Source of the DNA: Candidatus Symbiopectobacterium endolongispinus
GTDB lineage: Bacteria > Pseudomonadota > Gammaproteobacteria > Enterobacterales > Enterobacteriaceae
Direction of reading: 5' to 3'
DNA length: 64,000 nt
NCBI RefSeq assembly: GCF_018777385.1
Contig: NZ_JAFJYB010000001.1
Location: forward strand, 1 to 64,000
Position numbers and translations under genes: made by a program. This document shows positions 33,862 to 44,450 of this stretch, piece after piece (the first letter of the stretch is position 1; each line of letters opens with the position of its first letter). Under the pieces are notes generated by a model. The model was given only the letters and a program-made list of their open reading frames with translations, ran no database searches and was not told the origin of the DNA.

Positions 33862-34740
33862 ATGGAAACCTACACCCTGAAAGACATTACCCGACCTTCC
33901 GGCGGCTTTGCCATGCTCACCGTCGATCAGCGTGAAGCGATGCGCTTAATGTTTGCAGCAGCAGGGGCCCCACAACCGGTAGTCGATCAGGTGTTAACCG
34001 ATTTTAAAATCAATGCCGCCAGAATTCTGTCGCCTTATGCCTCAGCCATTTTGGTCGATCAGCAATTCTGCTATCCACAAGTGGTGCAGCAGCAGGCGAT
34101 CGCGCCTTCCTGCGACACCATCGTTGCCGCCGATGCGTTTATACCCGGTAACGGCATTCCGGTTGATAACGTCATGATTGATAACAGCGTCGATCCGGTG
34201 GCCGCCAAAAACAATGGGGCCAAGGCATTGAAACTGTTGGTGCTGTGGCGCAGCGATGAAGATGCACAGCAGCGTCTGGAGATGGTGAAAACATTCAACC
34301 ATATCTGTCACGCTCAGGGGCTGCTCAGCATTATCGAACCCGTGGTACGTCCGCCGCGCTGTGGCGACCACTTCGATCGTGAACAAGCCATTATCGATGC
34401 GGCAAAAGAGCTGGGCGACAGCGGAGCCGATCTCTACAAAGTGGAGATGCCGTTGCACGGCAAAGGCGCACAGCAAGCGTTGCTCGCTCCCTCGCAAAAA
34501 CTCAATGAACACATTGCTATGCCGTGGGTCATCCTCTCTTCCGGCGTTGATGAAAAATTGTTCCCGCGCGCTGTGCGCGTTGCCATGGAAGCCGGTGCCT
34601 CGGGTTTTTTAGCCGGTCGCGCCGTGTGGTCTTCCGTGATTGGTCTACCCGATATGCCTCTGATGCTCAGGGATGTCACCGCGCCCAAATTGCAGCGTCT
34701 GGGTGAAATCGTTTATGATATGATAGCCCGCCGCCGCTGA
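33862..34740 (+). CDS. yihT: 6-deoxy-6-sulfofructose-1-phosphate aldolase YihT
   Basis: YihT is the class I aldolase that cleaves sulfofructose 1-phosphate to dihydroxyacetone phosphate and sulfolactaldehyde. It has 292 residues, the E. coli length. The Schiff-base lysine region [16 protein letters not shown] is present, as are [16 protein letters not shown] and [16 protein letters not shown]. It is one of only two undamaged structural genes of the operon (with yihO), 38 bp after yihU. Confidence 0.93.
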   Translation: METYTLKDITRPSGGFAMLTVDQREAMRLMFAAAGAPQPVVDQVLTDFKINAARILSPYASAILVDQQFCYPQVVQQQAIAPSCDTIVAADAFIPGNGIPVDNVMIDNSVDPVAAKNNGAKALKLLVLWRSDEDAQQRLEMVKTFNHICHAQGLLSIIEPVVRPPRCGDHFDREQAIIDAAKELGDSGADLYKVEMPLHGKGAQQALLAPSQKLNEHIAMPWVILSSGVDEKLFPRAVRVAMEAGASGFLAGRAVWSSVIGLPDMPLMLRDVTAPKLQRLGEIVYDMIARRR

Positions 34741-34755
34741 GGAGTACGCATCATG

Positions 34756-35981
34756 ATGAAATGGTTTAACACGCTGAGCCACAACCGCTGGCTGGAACAA
34801 TAAACGGACCGCATCCTCGATTTCGGCAAGAACGCTTCGGCTGGCTCGGCAATAACAGCCAGGTCAGGGCCGAGATGGGCGCTCACTTGTGGATCACCGC
34901 ACGCATGTTGCACGTCTATTCGGTGGCCGCCGCTATGGGTCGTCCCGGTGCATATGCCTTGGTGGAGCATGGCATTCAGGCGTTGAACGGCGCTCTGCGC
35001 GACGAGCGCTATGGCGGCTGGTATGCCTGCGTTAACGATGAAGGCGTCACGGATGCCTCAAAACAAGGTTATCAACATTTCTTTGTGTTGCTCGGTGCCG
35101 CCAGCGCCGTCACCACTGGGCATCCGCAGGCCAGAACGCTGCTGGATGACGCCATTGCGGTAATCGAAAAGTACTTCTGGAGTGAACTGGAGCAGATGTG
35201 TCTGGAATCCTGGGATGAAGCGTTCAGCGCGACAGAAGACTATCGCGGCGGCAACGCCAACATGCGCGCAGTCGAGGCCTTTTTGATTGCGTACGACGTG
35301 ACCCATGACCGTAAATGGCTCGATCGCGCTCTACGTATTGCCTCCGTGATTATTCACGATGTGGCCCGACGCGGCGAGTATCGTGTCAAAGAGCATTTCG
35401 ACGCTCAGTGGAACCCGATTCGCGATTACAACAAGGATAACCCCGCCCACCGCTTCCGCGCCTACGGCGGCACACCGGGGCACTGGATCGAGTGGGGCCG
35501 TTTGATGCTGCACTTGCGCGCTGCCTTGGAAGCCCGCTTTGAGACCCCGCCAGACTGGCTGTTGGAAGATGCCAAAGGCTTGTTTCACGCCACCATCCGC
35601 GATGCCTGGGCCCCCGACGGCGCAGATGGCTTTGTTTACTCCGTGGACTGGGACGGCAAACCCATCGTGCGTGAACGCGTGCGCTGGCCAATTGTGGAAG
35701 CGATGGGCACCGCTTACGCCTTGTACACCGTTACCGGCGATAGCCAGTACGAAGCCTGGTACCAGAAATGGTGGGATTACTGCATCAAATATATCATGGA
35801 CTACGAGAACGGCTCCTGGTGGCAAGAGCTGGATATCCACAATGAAGTGACCACCAAGGTGTGGGATGGCAAACAGGATATTTACCATCTGCTGCACTGT
35901 CTGGTGATCCCTCGTCTGCCACTGGCTCCCGGTTTAGCCCCTGCGGTGGCCGCCGGACTCTTGGACAGCCAAGCCAGATAA
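34756..35981 (+). pseudogene. yihS: Sulfoquinovose isomerase YihS, nonsense and frameshift near the start
   Basis: YihS isomerises sulfoquinovose to sulfofructose (N-acylglucosamine-epimerase fold). The start [15 protein letters not shown] is as in E. coli, but codon 16 is TAA (Glu in E. coli). After [10 protein letters not shown], about six residues are missing and the frame shifts. From 34875 on, the frame is open and highly conserved to 35981 ([55 protein letters not shown]). The active-site region is thus preserved but no longer joined to a start. Confidence 0.9.
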
Positions 35982-36128
35982 GCGTGAACGGTAGCCCCCT
36001 GATCGTGCGGCGGATAAACCAGCCAACACCGGGCGACGAAGACACCAAGCGGTCAGGTCAAAGCGATTGAAAAGATACAAAAAAAGAGAAAATTACCCTA
36101 AAAAGTACCCTACTTTATGGAGGTCATA

Positions 36129-38139
36129 ATGCTTTCGCTGACCGATATCGAATTACACACCGTTAACGGTGGATTTTCGTTAACTTATCACCAGCGCCTG
36201 ATTCTACGCCACAGCGCAGAAGCGCCCTGTTTATGGGTTGGTGCCGGTAACGCCGACATCGATATGTTCCGCGGCAATTTCAGTATTAAAGATCGTCTGA
36301 ATGAGAAAATCGCGCTGAACGACGCGACGGTGCTGGAACAAGCGGATGGCTGGTCCATCCGCTTTAGTCGCGGTCGCCACATTGCGTATCACGCGTGATG
36401 AACAAGGCAGACTCGCGCTGGCGCTGCAAAACGACAACCACGACCATAACCGTATCTGGCTGCGGCTGGCGGCGCAGGAGCAAGACCATATTTATGGCTG
36501 CGGCGAACAGTTTTCCTACTTTAATCTGCGCGGCAAGCCGTTCCCGCTGTGGACCAGCGAACAGGGTGTGGGTCGCAATAAACAGAGCTATGTCACCTGG
36601 CAGGCCGACTGCAAGGAGAACGCTGACGGAGACTACTACTGGACCTTCTTCCCGCAACCCACCTTTGTCAGCAGCCAATACTATTGCCACGTTGATAACA
36701 GCTGCTACATGAATTTTGATTTTACCGCACCGGATTATCACGAACTGGCGATGTGGGAAGATCATGCCACCCTGCGCTTCGAATGGGCGGACACCTACAT
36801 TGCGCTGCTGGAAAAACTCACAGCGCTGCTGGGTTGACAACCGGAGCTGCCGGATTTGGTATACGACGGCGTGACGCTCGGTATTCAAGGCGGCACCGAT
36901 GTGTGTCAGCAAAAACTGGATACCATGCGAAACGGGGGCGTGAAAGTTAACGGCATCTGGGCGCAGGACTGGTCCGGGATTCGCATGACCTCTTTCGGGA
37001 AGCGCGTGATGTGGAACTGACGCTGGAACCAAACCCTCTATCCGGAACTGAAAGCACGCATCAAGCAGTGGAATCAGGAGGGCGTGCAATTCCTCTCCTA
37101 CATCAACCCTTACGTTGCCAGCGACAAAGACCTGTGCACCGAAGCGGCACAGCACGGTTATCTGGCGAAAGATGCGGCGGGCAACGACTATCTGGTGGAG
37201 TTTGGCGAGTTCTATGGTGGCGTCGTGGATTTAACCAATCCTGCCGCCTATAACTGGTACAAAGAGGTCATCAAGCAGAACCTGATCGAGGTGGACTGCA
37301 ACGGCTGGATGGCCGATTTCGGCGAATACCTGCCTACCGACACCTACCTGCACAACGGCGTCAGCGCTGAAATCATGCACAACGCCTGGCCTGCGCTGTG
37401 GGCGAAATGCAACTACGAAGCGTTGCAGGAAACCGGCAAGCTCGGCGAGATTTTATTCTTTATGCGCGCGGGCTCCACCGGCAGCCAGAAACGCTCGGTA
37501 ATGATGTGGGCTGGCGATCAGAACGTTGACTAGAGTCTGGATGACGGGCTGGCTTCAGTGGTGCCTGCCGCGCTGTCGCTGGCGATGACCGGCCACGGCC
37601 CGCACCACAGCGATATTGGCGGTTACACCACGCTGTTCGAGATGAAGCGCGGCAAAGAGCTGCTGCTGCGCTGGTGCGATTTAAGTGCCTTTACCCCCAT
37701 GATGCGCACCCACGAAGGCAACCGCCCCGGTGATAACTGGCAGTTTGATGGCGATACGCAAACCATCGCGCATTTCGCGCGAATGACCAGCGTATTTACC
37801 ACCTTGAAGCCCTACATCAAACAGGCCGTGGCACAAAACGCCAGCAGCGGCCTGCCCGTGATGCGTCCGTTGTTCCTGCATTACGAAGACGATGCCCGCA
37901 CTTACCATCTGAAATACCAGTATCTGTTTGGACAGGATCTGCTGGTGGCACCGGTCTACGAACAGGGCCGCAGCGACTGGACGCTTTATCTCCCGGAAGA
38001 TAACTGGGTCAACCTGTGGACGGGGAAAACGCACCGCGGTGGTGATGTCACCGTTGACGCACCGCTGGGCAAACCGCCGGTGTTCTACCGCGCGGACAGC
38101 CAATGGGCAACCCTGTTTGGTTCATTACAACACCTGTAA
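36129..38139 (+). pseudogene. yihQ: Sulfoquinovosidase YihQ, frameshift and three in-frame stops
   Basis: YihQ (GH31) releases sulfoquinovose from sulfolipid glycosides. The frame starts at 36129 after a GGAGG site. It shifts near 36385 and then contains TGA at 36836, TGA at 37018 and TAG at 37531. Between these, sequence is conserved: IYGCGEQFSYFNLRGKPFPL, GIWAQDWSGIRMTSF, the nucleophile region GWMADFGEYLPTDTYL and the acid/base region MMWAGDQNVD. Two of the stops replace Trp and one replaces Arg by comparison with E. coli. Too many lesions to be active; the start lies 148 bp after yihS. Confidence 0.92.
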
Positions 38140-38184
38140 AACGGCTCGCCCGCAGCGCTACCTGCTGGCATTCGGAGAATAAAA

Positions 38185-39615
38185 ATGAGTCAATCCGCAA
38201 CCAACCCGGCTACCCTACGCCTGCCGTTCAAGGAAAAACTCGCTTACGGCATGGGTGACCTCGGCTCTAATATCCTGCTGGATATTGGCACGTTGTACCT
38301 GCTGAAATTCTATACCGATGTACTGGGTCTGCCGGGCACCTACGGCGGCATTATCTTCCTGATTGCCAAATTCTTTACCGCCTTTACCGATATGGGTACC
38401 GGCGTGATGCTGGATTCACGGCGTAATATAGGTCCGAAAGGAAAATTCCGCCCCTTCGTGCTGTACGCCTCTTTCCCCGTGGCACTGCTGGCGGTGGCTA
38501 ACTTCATCGGTACCCCTTTCGACATTACGGGCAAAACCGTGATGGCAACCGTGCTGTTTATGCTGTACGGCCTATTCTTAAGCATGATGAACTGTTCCTA
38601 CGGTGCGATGGTGCCAGCCATCACGAAAAACCCGCAAGAACGAGCGCATCTGGCTGCCTGGCGACAGGGCGGCGCGACGCTGGGACTGCTGCTATGCACC
38701 GTAGGATTTATGCCGATCCAGGCACTTTTTACTGCACAACCTTCGTTGGGTTTTTTGGTCGCCGCACTGATCTTCGCCACCTGCGGCTTGTTTAGCATGT
38801 GGTGGTGTTACAGCGGCGTGCAGGAGCGCTACGTGGATGTCATGCCCGATCACTATAAACCCGGCATCCTGAAGTCTTTCCGCGCTATTTTTCATAACCC
38901 ACCGCTGCTGGTGCTGTGCATTGCCAACCTGCGCACACTGGCCGCCTTCAATATCAAACTGGCCATTCAGGTCTACTACACCCAATACGTACTGAACGAT
39001 ATTCACTTACTGTCGTGGATGGATTTTTTCAGCATGGGCTGTATTTTGATCGGGGTGTTTATGGTGCCTGCGGCGGTAAAACGCTTTGGCAAAAAGCAGG
39101 TTTACCTAGGCGGGTTGGCCCTGTGGGCCATCGGCGATGTGTTGAACTTTTTTTGGGGCAGTAACTCGGTACTGTTTGCCTCATTTTCCTGCATGGCTTT
39201 TTTCGGCACAGCCTTTGTCAACAGCCTGAACTGGGCACTGGTGCCGGATACGGTCGATTATGGAGAATGGAAAACCGGCATTCGTGCCGAGGGCTCGGTG
39301 TATACCGGTTACACCTTCTCGCGCAAGATTTCCGCCGCGTTGGCCGGTTTTCTGCCGGGTATCATGCTGACACACACCGACTATATGCCGAATGTGGCCC
39401 AGAGTGACGCCACCCTGCTCGGGCTGCGTCAGCTTATTTTTCTCTGGCCGTGCGGTTTGGCGATCGTTGCCGCCTTAACCATGGGCTTCTTTTACCAGCT
39501 CAATGAGAAACGCTTTGCGTTGATTATCGAAGAAATCGGTCAACGTAAGTATCAGGGTGAGAAACCTACCGAAAGCACCAGCAATAGCTTCACAGCATTG
39601 AAGAGTGGCGGGTAA
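38185..39615 (+). CDS. yihO: Sulfoquinovose importer YihO (GPH/MFS family)
   Basis: This 476-residue, 12-helix transporter of the glycoside-pentoside-hexuronide cation symporter family is close to E. coli YihO, the likely carrier for sulfoquinovose. Typical parts are KLAYGMGDLGSNILLDIGTL, LLDSRRNIGPKGKFRPF-like sequence and WALVPDTVDYGEWKTGIRAE. It follows yihQ by 45 bp and ends at a strong hairpin. Intact, unlike the genes before it. Confidence 0.9.
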   Translation: MSQSATNPATLRLPFKEKLAYGMGDLGSNILLDIGTLYLLKFYTDVLGLPGTYGGIIFLIAKFFTAFTDMGTGVMLDSRRNIGPKGKFRPFVLYASFPVALLAVANFIGTPFDITGKTVMATVLFMLYGLFLSMMNCSYGAMVPAITKNPQERAHLAAWRQGGATLGLLLCTVGFMPIQALFTAQPSLGFLVAALIFATCGLFSMWWCYSGVQERYVDVMPDHYKPGILKSFRAIFHNPPLLVLCIANLRTLAAFNIKLAIQVYYTQYVLNDIHLLSWMDFFSMGCILIGVFMVPAAVKRFGKKQVYLGGLALWAIGDVLNFFWGSNSVLFASFSCMAFFGTAFVNSLNWALVPDTVDYGEWKTGIRAEGSVYTGYTFSRKISAALAGFLPGIMLTHTDYMPNVAQSDATLLGLRQLIFLWPCGLAIVAALTMGFFYQLNEKRFALIIEEIGQRKYQGEKPTESTSNSFTALKSGG

Positions 39616-39628
39616 TGCGAAATATCAT

Positions 39629-39670
39629 CGGCAGTGGGGTTGTACCAACGCACGTCAAACCCCACTGCCG
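39629..39670. terminator. Terminator after yihO
   Basis: CGGCAGTGGGGTT and AACCCCACTGCCG form a 13-bp perfect stem with a 16-base loop. There is no long T tract. It is also close to the end of the convergent effector-like gene. Confidence 0.72.
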
Positions 39671-39679
39671 GTGAATATA

Positions 39680-40411
39680 TCACGCCATGCAATCTCTGCT
39701 CTCAAGATATTTGAGTGACACTTGCAAGGTGATCAGTCGGTAATTGATCTTTCCTATTCTATCATCATCGCCTTTGAGTTGAGCTTCCATGTCATTTACA
39801 AAAGCGTTGGTGATATCCAGATCGAAAAGACCATACTCAAGCAAGGTGAGTTTAATGTCCGGGTTTCTCTCTAAAAAAAGCAGCTATAATCCATAACTTC
39901 ATCCCCACCGTAGTTATCTTTTATCTTGGTATCCGGGAATTGCTTGGCAAACTTAATATCATTATCGGCGGCGAATTTTTTAACAATAGCGCTGTAGTTT
40001 TCAACCAAAGGCAACTGATTAACTGACAACTTAAACAGTGAGTCCCAATTATTGGGTGTGTCGAAACTGTAAATATCGACCTTATCGATTGAAAAAGTGT
40101 ATCGCGTCCCCTTCATTCCAAGCGATTGCGCACTGACTTTAAAAAGATTTCTATATGCTGGTAAAGCCAGCGCTTTGAGTTTCTCAAAATTATAAAAACG
40201 ATAATAGACTGTACCACCGCGCTTGGCGGCAGGATGCTCATTAATGTTTTCATAAAGAGAGTCAATAACGTCTTTTTTCGGCGAAGCTCTGAAAAGATCG
40301 AGAAATCGTTGCCATAAATTCAACGCCGTAGCTTTTTTTATCGTCATACTGTACTAAATTCGTCATATTGCAATGATGTAATTTCCTTCCCCCTGTAAGT
40401 TCTATTTCCAT
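39680..40411 (-). pseudogene. Effector-like protein A, paralogue of 41826-42553, two homopolymer frameshifts
   Basis: Not a gene I know by name. With shifts corrected at a T7 run (40333-40339) and an A7 run (39873-39879), it encodes about 244 residues: MEIELTGGRKLHHCNMTNLV, then LNLWQRFLDLFRASPKKDVI, RFYNFEKLKALALPAY, YTFSIDKVDIYSFD, then VENYSAIVKKF, GGDEVMDYSCFFLERN and a helical end. The start at 40411 has an AGGGAGG site. The N-terminal W-acid-basic-F-x-D-x-F pattern and the following helix/strand layout resemble the WEK(I/M)xxFF translocation domain of Salmonella SPI-2 effectors (SspH, SseI, SifA). The paralogue beyond ddlA supports it as a real family. Effector role is inference. Confidence 0.6.
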
Positions 40412-40635
40412 CTTGCGAATCCTCCCTCTGTTTTTATTAATGACATCGCTTAGCATAGACCACGTATTCGAAACAACAGCACAATACCGTTTCAACCCGT
40501 CATACAAGCATCGTTCCCTGTGCGAGGATTTTTTTACCCGTAATACCGTGAAGCGCTTGATCGCAGAGGCACTTGATTATCTAATCAGTACTCAAAGCGC
40601 TACGGGGTTTGGCACTACAACACAGGAATCAACGC

Positions 40636-41733
40636 ATGAAAAAGCTACGCGTGGGCATCATTTTTGGCGGTAAATCCGCTGAGCACGAGGTCTCGTTACA
40701 ATCGGCCAAGAATATTATTGATGCCATTGATAAAACCAAGTTTGATGTGACGCTGCTTGGTATAGACAAGCAGGGGGCGTGGCATATCAACGATGCGTCA
40801 AACTACCTGCTGAATGCCGAGAACCCCGCGCTGATCGCCTTTAACCGTTCAAACAAAAGCGTAGCGCTGATCCCAGGTCAAACACAGCAGCAAGTAATTG
40901 AAAGCCAGAGTGCCCACGCCCTTACCCAATTGGATGTTATTTTTCCTATCGTGCACGGCACCCTGGGAGAAGACGGTTCACTGCAAGGCTTGCTGAGAAT
41001 GGCCAATATTCCGTTTGTTGGCAGCAGCGTACTGGGTTCCGCGGTCAGCATGGATAAAGACGTCACCAAACGCCTACTGCGTGATGCAGGCTTGCTGGTG
41101 GCCCCCTTTGTTACCCTGAATCGCGCCAATCATCAGCATCACAGCTTTTCCAGCGTCAGTAACGCTCTCGGGCTGCCGTTGTTTATCAAGCCGGCCAATC
41201 AGGGCTCGTCTGTCGGCGTGAGCAAAGTTCGCAACGAAGCAGAATTTCAGCAGGCCGTTGAGCTCGCTTTCCAGTTCGATCATAAGGTGCTGGTAGAAGC
41301 GGCGATTGTTGGCAGAGAAATCGAGTGTGCGGTACTGGGTAACGATCACCCGAAAGCCAGCGTCTGTGGCGAAATTGTGCTGAGCGACGAGTTTTACTCT
41401 TACGATACCAAATACATCAACGAACAAGGTGCGCTGGTGCGAGCGCCAGCAGATCTTACACCTGAAATTAACGAAAAGACCCAACACATTGCCTTGCAGG
41501 CCTTCCAGGCGCTGGAATGTCAGGGCATGGCACGTGTGGATGTTTTCCTCACGCCGGACGATGAAGTGATTATCAATGAAGTGAATACGCTGCCCGGCTT
41601 CACCAATATCAGCATGTATCCAAAACTGTGGCAGGCTAGCGGCCTAAGCTATACCGATCTCATCACCACATTGATTGAGTTAGCGTTAGAACGGCAGGAA
41701 AACGATCGCGCTCTGGCAAGTTCTGTTCGATAA
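40636..41733 (+). CDS. ddlA: D-alanine--D-alanine ligase A
   Basis: Makes the D-Ala-D-Ala dipeptide for peptidoglycan. The start at 40636 ([20 protein letters not shown]) gives 365 residues, the DdlA size; the listed longer frame from 40609 adds nine unlikely residues. ATP-grasp signatures are [37 protein letters not shown] and [20 protein letters not shown]. It is embedded between two effector-like paralogues transcribed the other way. Intact. Confidence 0.95.
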   Translation: MKKLRVGIIFGGKSAEHEVSLQSAKNIIDAIDKTKFDVTLLGIDKQGAWHINDASNYLLNAENPALIAFNRSNKSVALIPGQTQQQVIESQSAHALTQLDVIFPIVHGTLGEDGSLQGLLRMANIPFVGSSVLGSAVSMDKDVTKRLLRDAGLLVAPFVTLNRANHQHHSFSSVSNALGLPLFIKPANQGSSVGVSKVRNEAEFQQAVELAFQFDHKVLVEAAIVGREIECAVLGNDHPKASVCGEIVLSDEFYSYDTKYINEQGALVRAPADLTPEINEKTQHIALQAFQALECQGMARVDVFLTPDDEVIINEVNTLPGFTNISMYPKLWQASGLSYTDLITTLIELALERQENDRALASSVR

Positions 41734-41825
41734 CGGATACGCCCGCCATATACCTATTAGCCCTCTCACCAGACTTCGAATAAACCACGTCGAAGTCTGG
41801 AATAAGCAAAATAGATATTCCGGCT

Positions 41826-42553
41826 TTACATGTAATCGCTATCTAACTGATACAGCGACCTCAATGAACCGGTGATGACGGTAAGTACATAATTTCTTCG
41901 ATTCTCATCGATGGGGAACCGATCGTTTATATCGTCCCTGAGTATGTCCATCATATCCATATTTATCAGACCGTGTGCAAGAAATTCTCTTCTGATATCT
42001 GCATTATTCTTCAGAAAGAAACGGCTATAATCCATGAGTTCGTCTGCGCCAAATCCGGCCTTGGTTTTGGTGTCTTTGTAATCAACCACAAAGCGTGCTT
42101 CATGACTTTTCATGTAGTCATACACAATGCGCTCATAATTGTCCACTACCGGTAATCCAGACATTTCCAATCCAGCGAGTGAGAGCCCATTTTTATCAGA
42201 GCAAAAGTAACAATATCCTCATTGCCAATCGAGAAGGTGTACAGGCTTTCACTGGCACTGTGCTGCGTTTCGCGGATGCTGAACAGATGTTGATGTTCAA
42301 CATCCGCCAGTCTTTTTAATTGTTCAAAACAATAAAATCTGTTGTTTGTTTTAGCACTATTGCCTTCATTACTATCGCCATGAATAAGGGTGTAAAACGT
42401 ATTGACGACATCTTGCTTTTTGCAAGATTTAAAAAGATCAATAAATCTATCCCATAGGCTAATTTTCGTTGCTTTCATTTTGTCATTGTACATGACAAGA
42501 TTAGACAAATTTTTACTATTTAAAACTGAACTGCCTAAAAAGCCCACGTTCAT
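41826..42553 (-). pseudogene. Effector-like protein B, paralogue of 39680-40411, one frameshift
   Basis: Second member of the local family, about 242 residues when a shift near 42175-42185 is corrected. The first frame (42553 to 42146) has NLSNLVMYNDKMKATKISLW followed by DRFIDLFKSCKKQDVVNTFY, RFYCFEQLKRLADVEHQHLF and YTFSIGNEDIVTF. The second (to 41826) has SGLPVVDNYERIVYDYM, GADELMDYSRFFLKNNADIR and a helical end. The same W-x-R-F-I-D-L-F helix as in protein A is present. No signal peptide or membrane segment is seen, which suits a type III-secreted protein, but no secretion genes are in the window. Confidence 0.6.
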
Positions 42554-42593
42554 AGTTGTACCATCTCTTCAATATGCTGGAATACGCTAAAAA

Positions 42594-43170
42594 TCAATTC
42601 ACGTCCACAAATGCTATTTTATAATAGGGCTTATTATCTTTAAACGTAATCGGTTTTATATCACCTTCATGATTCACAGGTGCAACTTGCACTTTTTCTT
42701 CATTCGCCACAGGAAATAATTTATATTTTTTCAAAAATATGATCATCAAGACCTATGTCGATAGAATTTATTTTGGAAACGTCTCTCACTGTTTCAGGCT
42801 CTCTTTTCATACTGGCAGAAAACCCTTGAAATGCATTCCCATGTTTATTAAGTGGATTATAAATGGGGCCACCCTGATATTTTATCGGATTATTTATGCC
42901 ACGTTTCTCATGCGCAAGGCTTCTGATATAGCCTGGCTTCATTGGCATAGCCATCTTCGGCATTCCCATAAAAAGCGTACCCTGTTTATTCAGGGTCGAC
43001 GCAATGTTCCCTTTTTTAAAACCAAATTGTAAAACACACGGTGTATTGTCAATGGAATGTAGTTTTTTTGCTAATGCTGTCGAGTTATTATTCCCTTCGC
43101 TATCACTAGCAGAGATCTGCTGAGCATTTAAAACACAATTGTCCAGTCGCTTTAAATTTACTGTAGTCAT
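42594..43170 (-). pseudogene. Unknown gene, frameshift in an A/T run
   Basis: I do not recognise this gene. From 43170 the frame gives 149 residues (MTTVNLKRLDNCVLNAQQIS), with a Met/Pro-rich stretch FMGMPKMAMPMKPGYIRSLA and an Asn/Gly-rich part. It stops at 42721 in an A/T-rich run, and a conserved-looking frame continues (KLFPVANEEKVQVAPVNHEG, PITFKDNKPYYKIAFVDVN) to 42594, for a total of about 192 residues. It lies upstream of effector-like gene B on the same strand and is equally AT-rich, so it may belong to the same accessory unit, perhaps as another secreted protein or a chaperone. This is unproven. Confidence 0.45.
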
Positions 43171-43480
43171 ATTTTTCCTTATTGCTCTAATATCAAGTGA
43201 AAAAATTGAACGATATCATTGGATATTGTATGTTTCTTCTTAGCGTAACTATTAATAATCGGCTTTTCACAAAAACAGGCCAAAAAAGAGCGCCGGTCGA
43301 CCAGATACCACTCGCATAAAAACATTTAGTTACAACGCGTAAGATTGTTTTTTTGAACAGCATCAACGCTGGATAAAAAGATGAATTGAATAACGATCGC
43401 AACCAACGCACAGGCAACATTATGTCGATGGCAGAGAGTCATCGCTTCCTAAAAACACTTTTCTGCGTGCTAAAACATTA

Positions 43481-43515
43481 CAATAATCAATAATCAATAA
43501 TCAATAATCAATAAA
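43481..43515. repeat. Heptanucleotide tandem repeat (CAATAAT)n
   Basis: Four perfect CAATAAT units plus a fifth ending CAATAAA. Just downstream, TGAGACTGAA is present twice in tandem (43630-43649). Both lie in the AT-rich, gene-free 43171-43730 stretch upstream of the unknown gene and effector-like gene B. Nothing else is recognisable in this stretch. Confidence 0.8.
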
Positions 43516-43730
43516 AAACACAATGGTCAATATTTTATGATAATTCGCTTGTTTAAAATATCATTTAATAAAGGGTGTTGGGCTATGAAAATAGAAAAAG
43601 CGATTTATAAATCCCTAATGAATTTTGGCTTGAGACTGAATGAGACTGAATTGAGCGCTAACGCCACACAATAATGTCGAGCTCACGCAGACGCGACTGT
43701 AATTCACAAGCGAGCGGTTTACTTAGATAA

Positions 43731-43763
43731 AAAAAGGAGCGTAAACAATGAGCGCTCCTTTTT
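43731..43763. terminator. Terminator after the lipoprotein operon
   Basis: AAAAAGGAGCG pairs perfectly with CGCTCCTTTTT around an 11-base loop. The A and T tracts allow action in both directions. It ends the csgG-like operon on the minus strand. Confidence 0.87.
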
Positions 43764-43793
43764 GATCAATAACCCGTTTAAACGCGAGGGGGC

Positions 43794-44450
43794 TTATAGG
43801 CCATCTTTACCGTATTGCTGCGAACGCGGGCCATACAACACACCACGCGGCGTACCCGCAGAGAGCAGGCGCACGCTGGTGATACCAGCAATATCATGCC
43901 CTTTGTCAGACACCGTACTGGCGATCTGTTCTACCGCCGCCTGCACCAGCGCGCCAAGGATGCCATTGGAGTTGGACTACTGCTCGCTGCTGGAGGCCGT
44001 GGCAACACCGTTCCAAATCTGCTTACCGGTTTTCAAATCCACCAGCTTTGTTTCCGCCGTTACACGGGTTTCGCTGCTAAGTACCATGTACTTGGAGCCG
44101 TAATCTTTAACATCCAAATAAAGCGCAGCATCAGCCCCGAAAATCTGGCGCAGCTTATCGATGCTAACAGCATGAATATCCTGCGCCGTGGTCATTCCGT
44201 TTTGCTTGAAGGTTTCATCCACTACCGCCACTAGCAACACATAATATCCCGCTTCCGCTAGCGGATAAGTCACCTGTGTCAGCATACTGGGGCCCACTTT
44301 AATATCTGGGGAGTGGTTGAGCGGCGGCAGCACCAGAATAAATTTCGGCCGACTTTGCTTAAACACGGTGTAATCATACGGTGTCGGCTTGGCACAGCCG
44401 GTCAGGGCCAAAGCGAATGCCAGCCCGAGAAATCCCAACAAACGGTTCAT
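43794..44450 (-). pseudogene. GNA1162/DUF799-type lipoprotein, in-frame stop
   Basis: A lipoprotein (signal MNRLLGFLGLAFALALTGCA, lipobox LTGC) of the GNA1162/DUF799 family, whose fold resembles TolB/CsgG-type periplasmic proteins. Conserved parts are FILVLPPLNHSPDIKVGPSM and YPLAEAGYYVLLVAVVDETF. A TAG at 43977-43979 ends the frame after ATASSSEQ. The same frame continues (GILGALVQAAVEQIASTV, then GTPRGVLYGPRSQQYGKDGL) to 43794. It is the last gene of a three-lipoprotein operon, overlapping the preceding gene by 4 bp. Confidence 0.82.

Noticed and set aside
36129..38139. TGA read as tryptophan (altered genetic code) to rescue yihQ
   Set aside because: The gene also has TAG and a frameshift, one TGA replaces Arg, and TGA serves as a normal stop (for example at the aegA end).
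43193..43420. 75-codon minus-strand frame (MLPVRWLRSLFNSS...)
   Set aside because: Low-complexity AT-rich region, no ribosome-binding site, no recognisable protein.
43481..43515. CRISPR array
   Set aside because: Units are 7 bp with no spacers and no cas genes; it is a plain tandem repeat. No CRISPR array was seen anywhere in the window.
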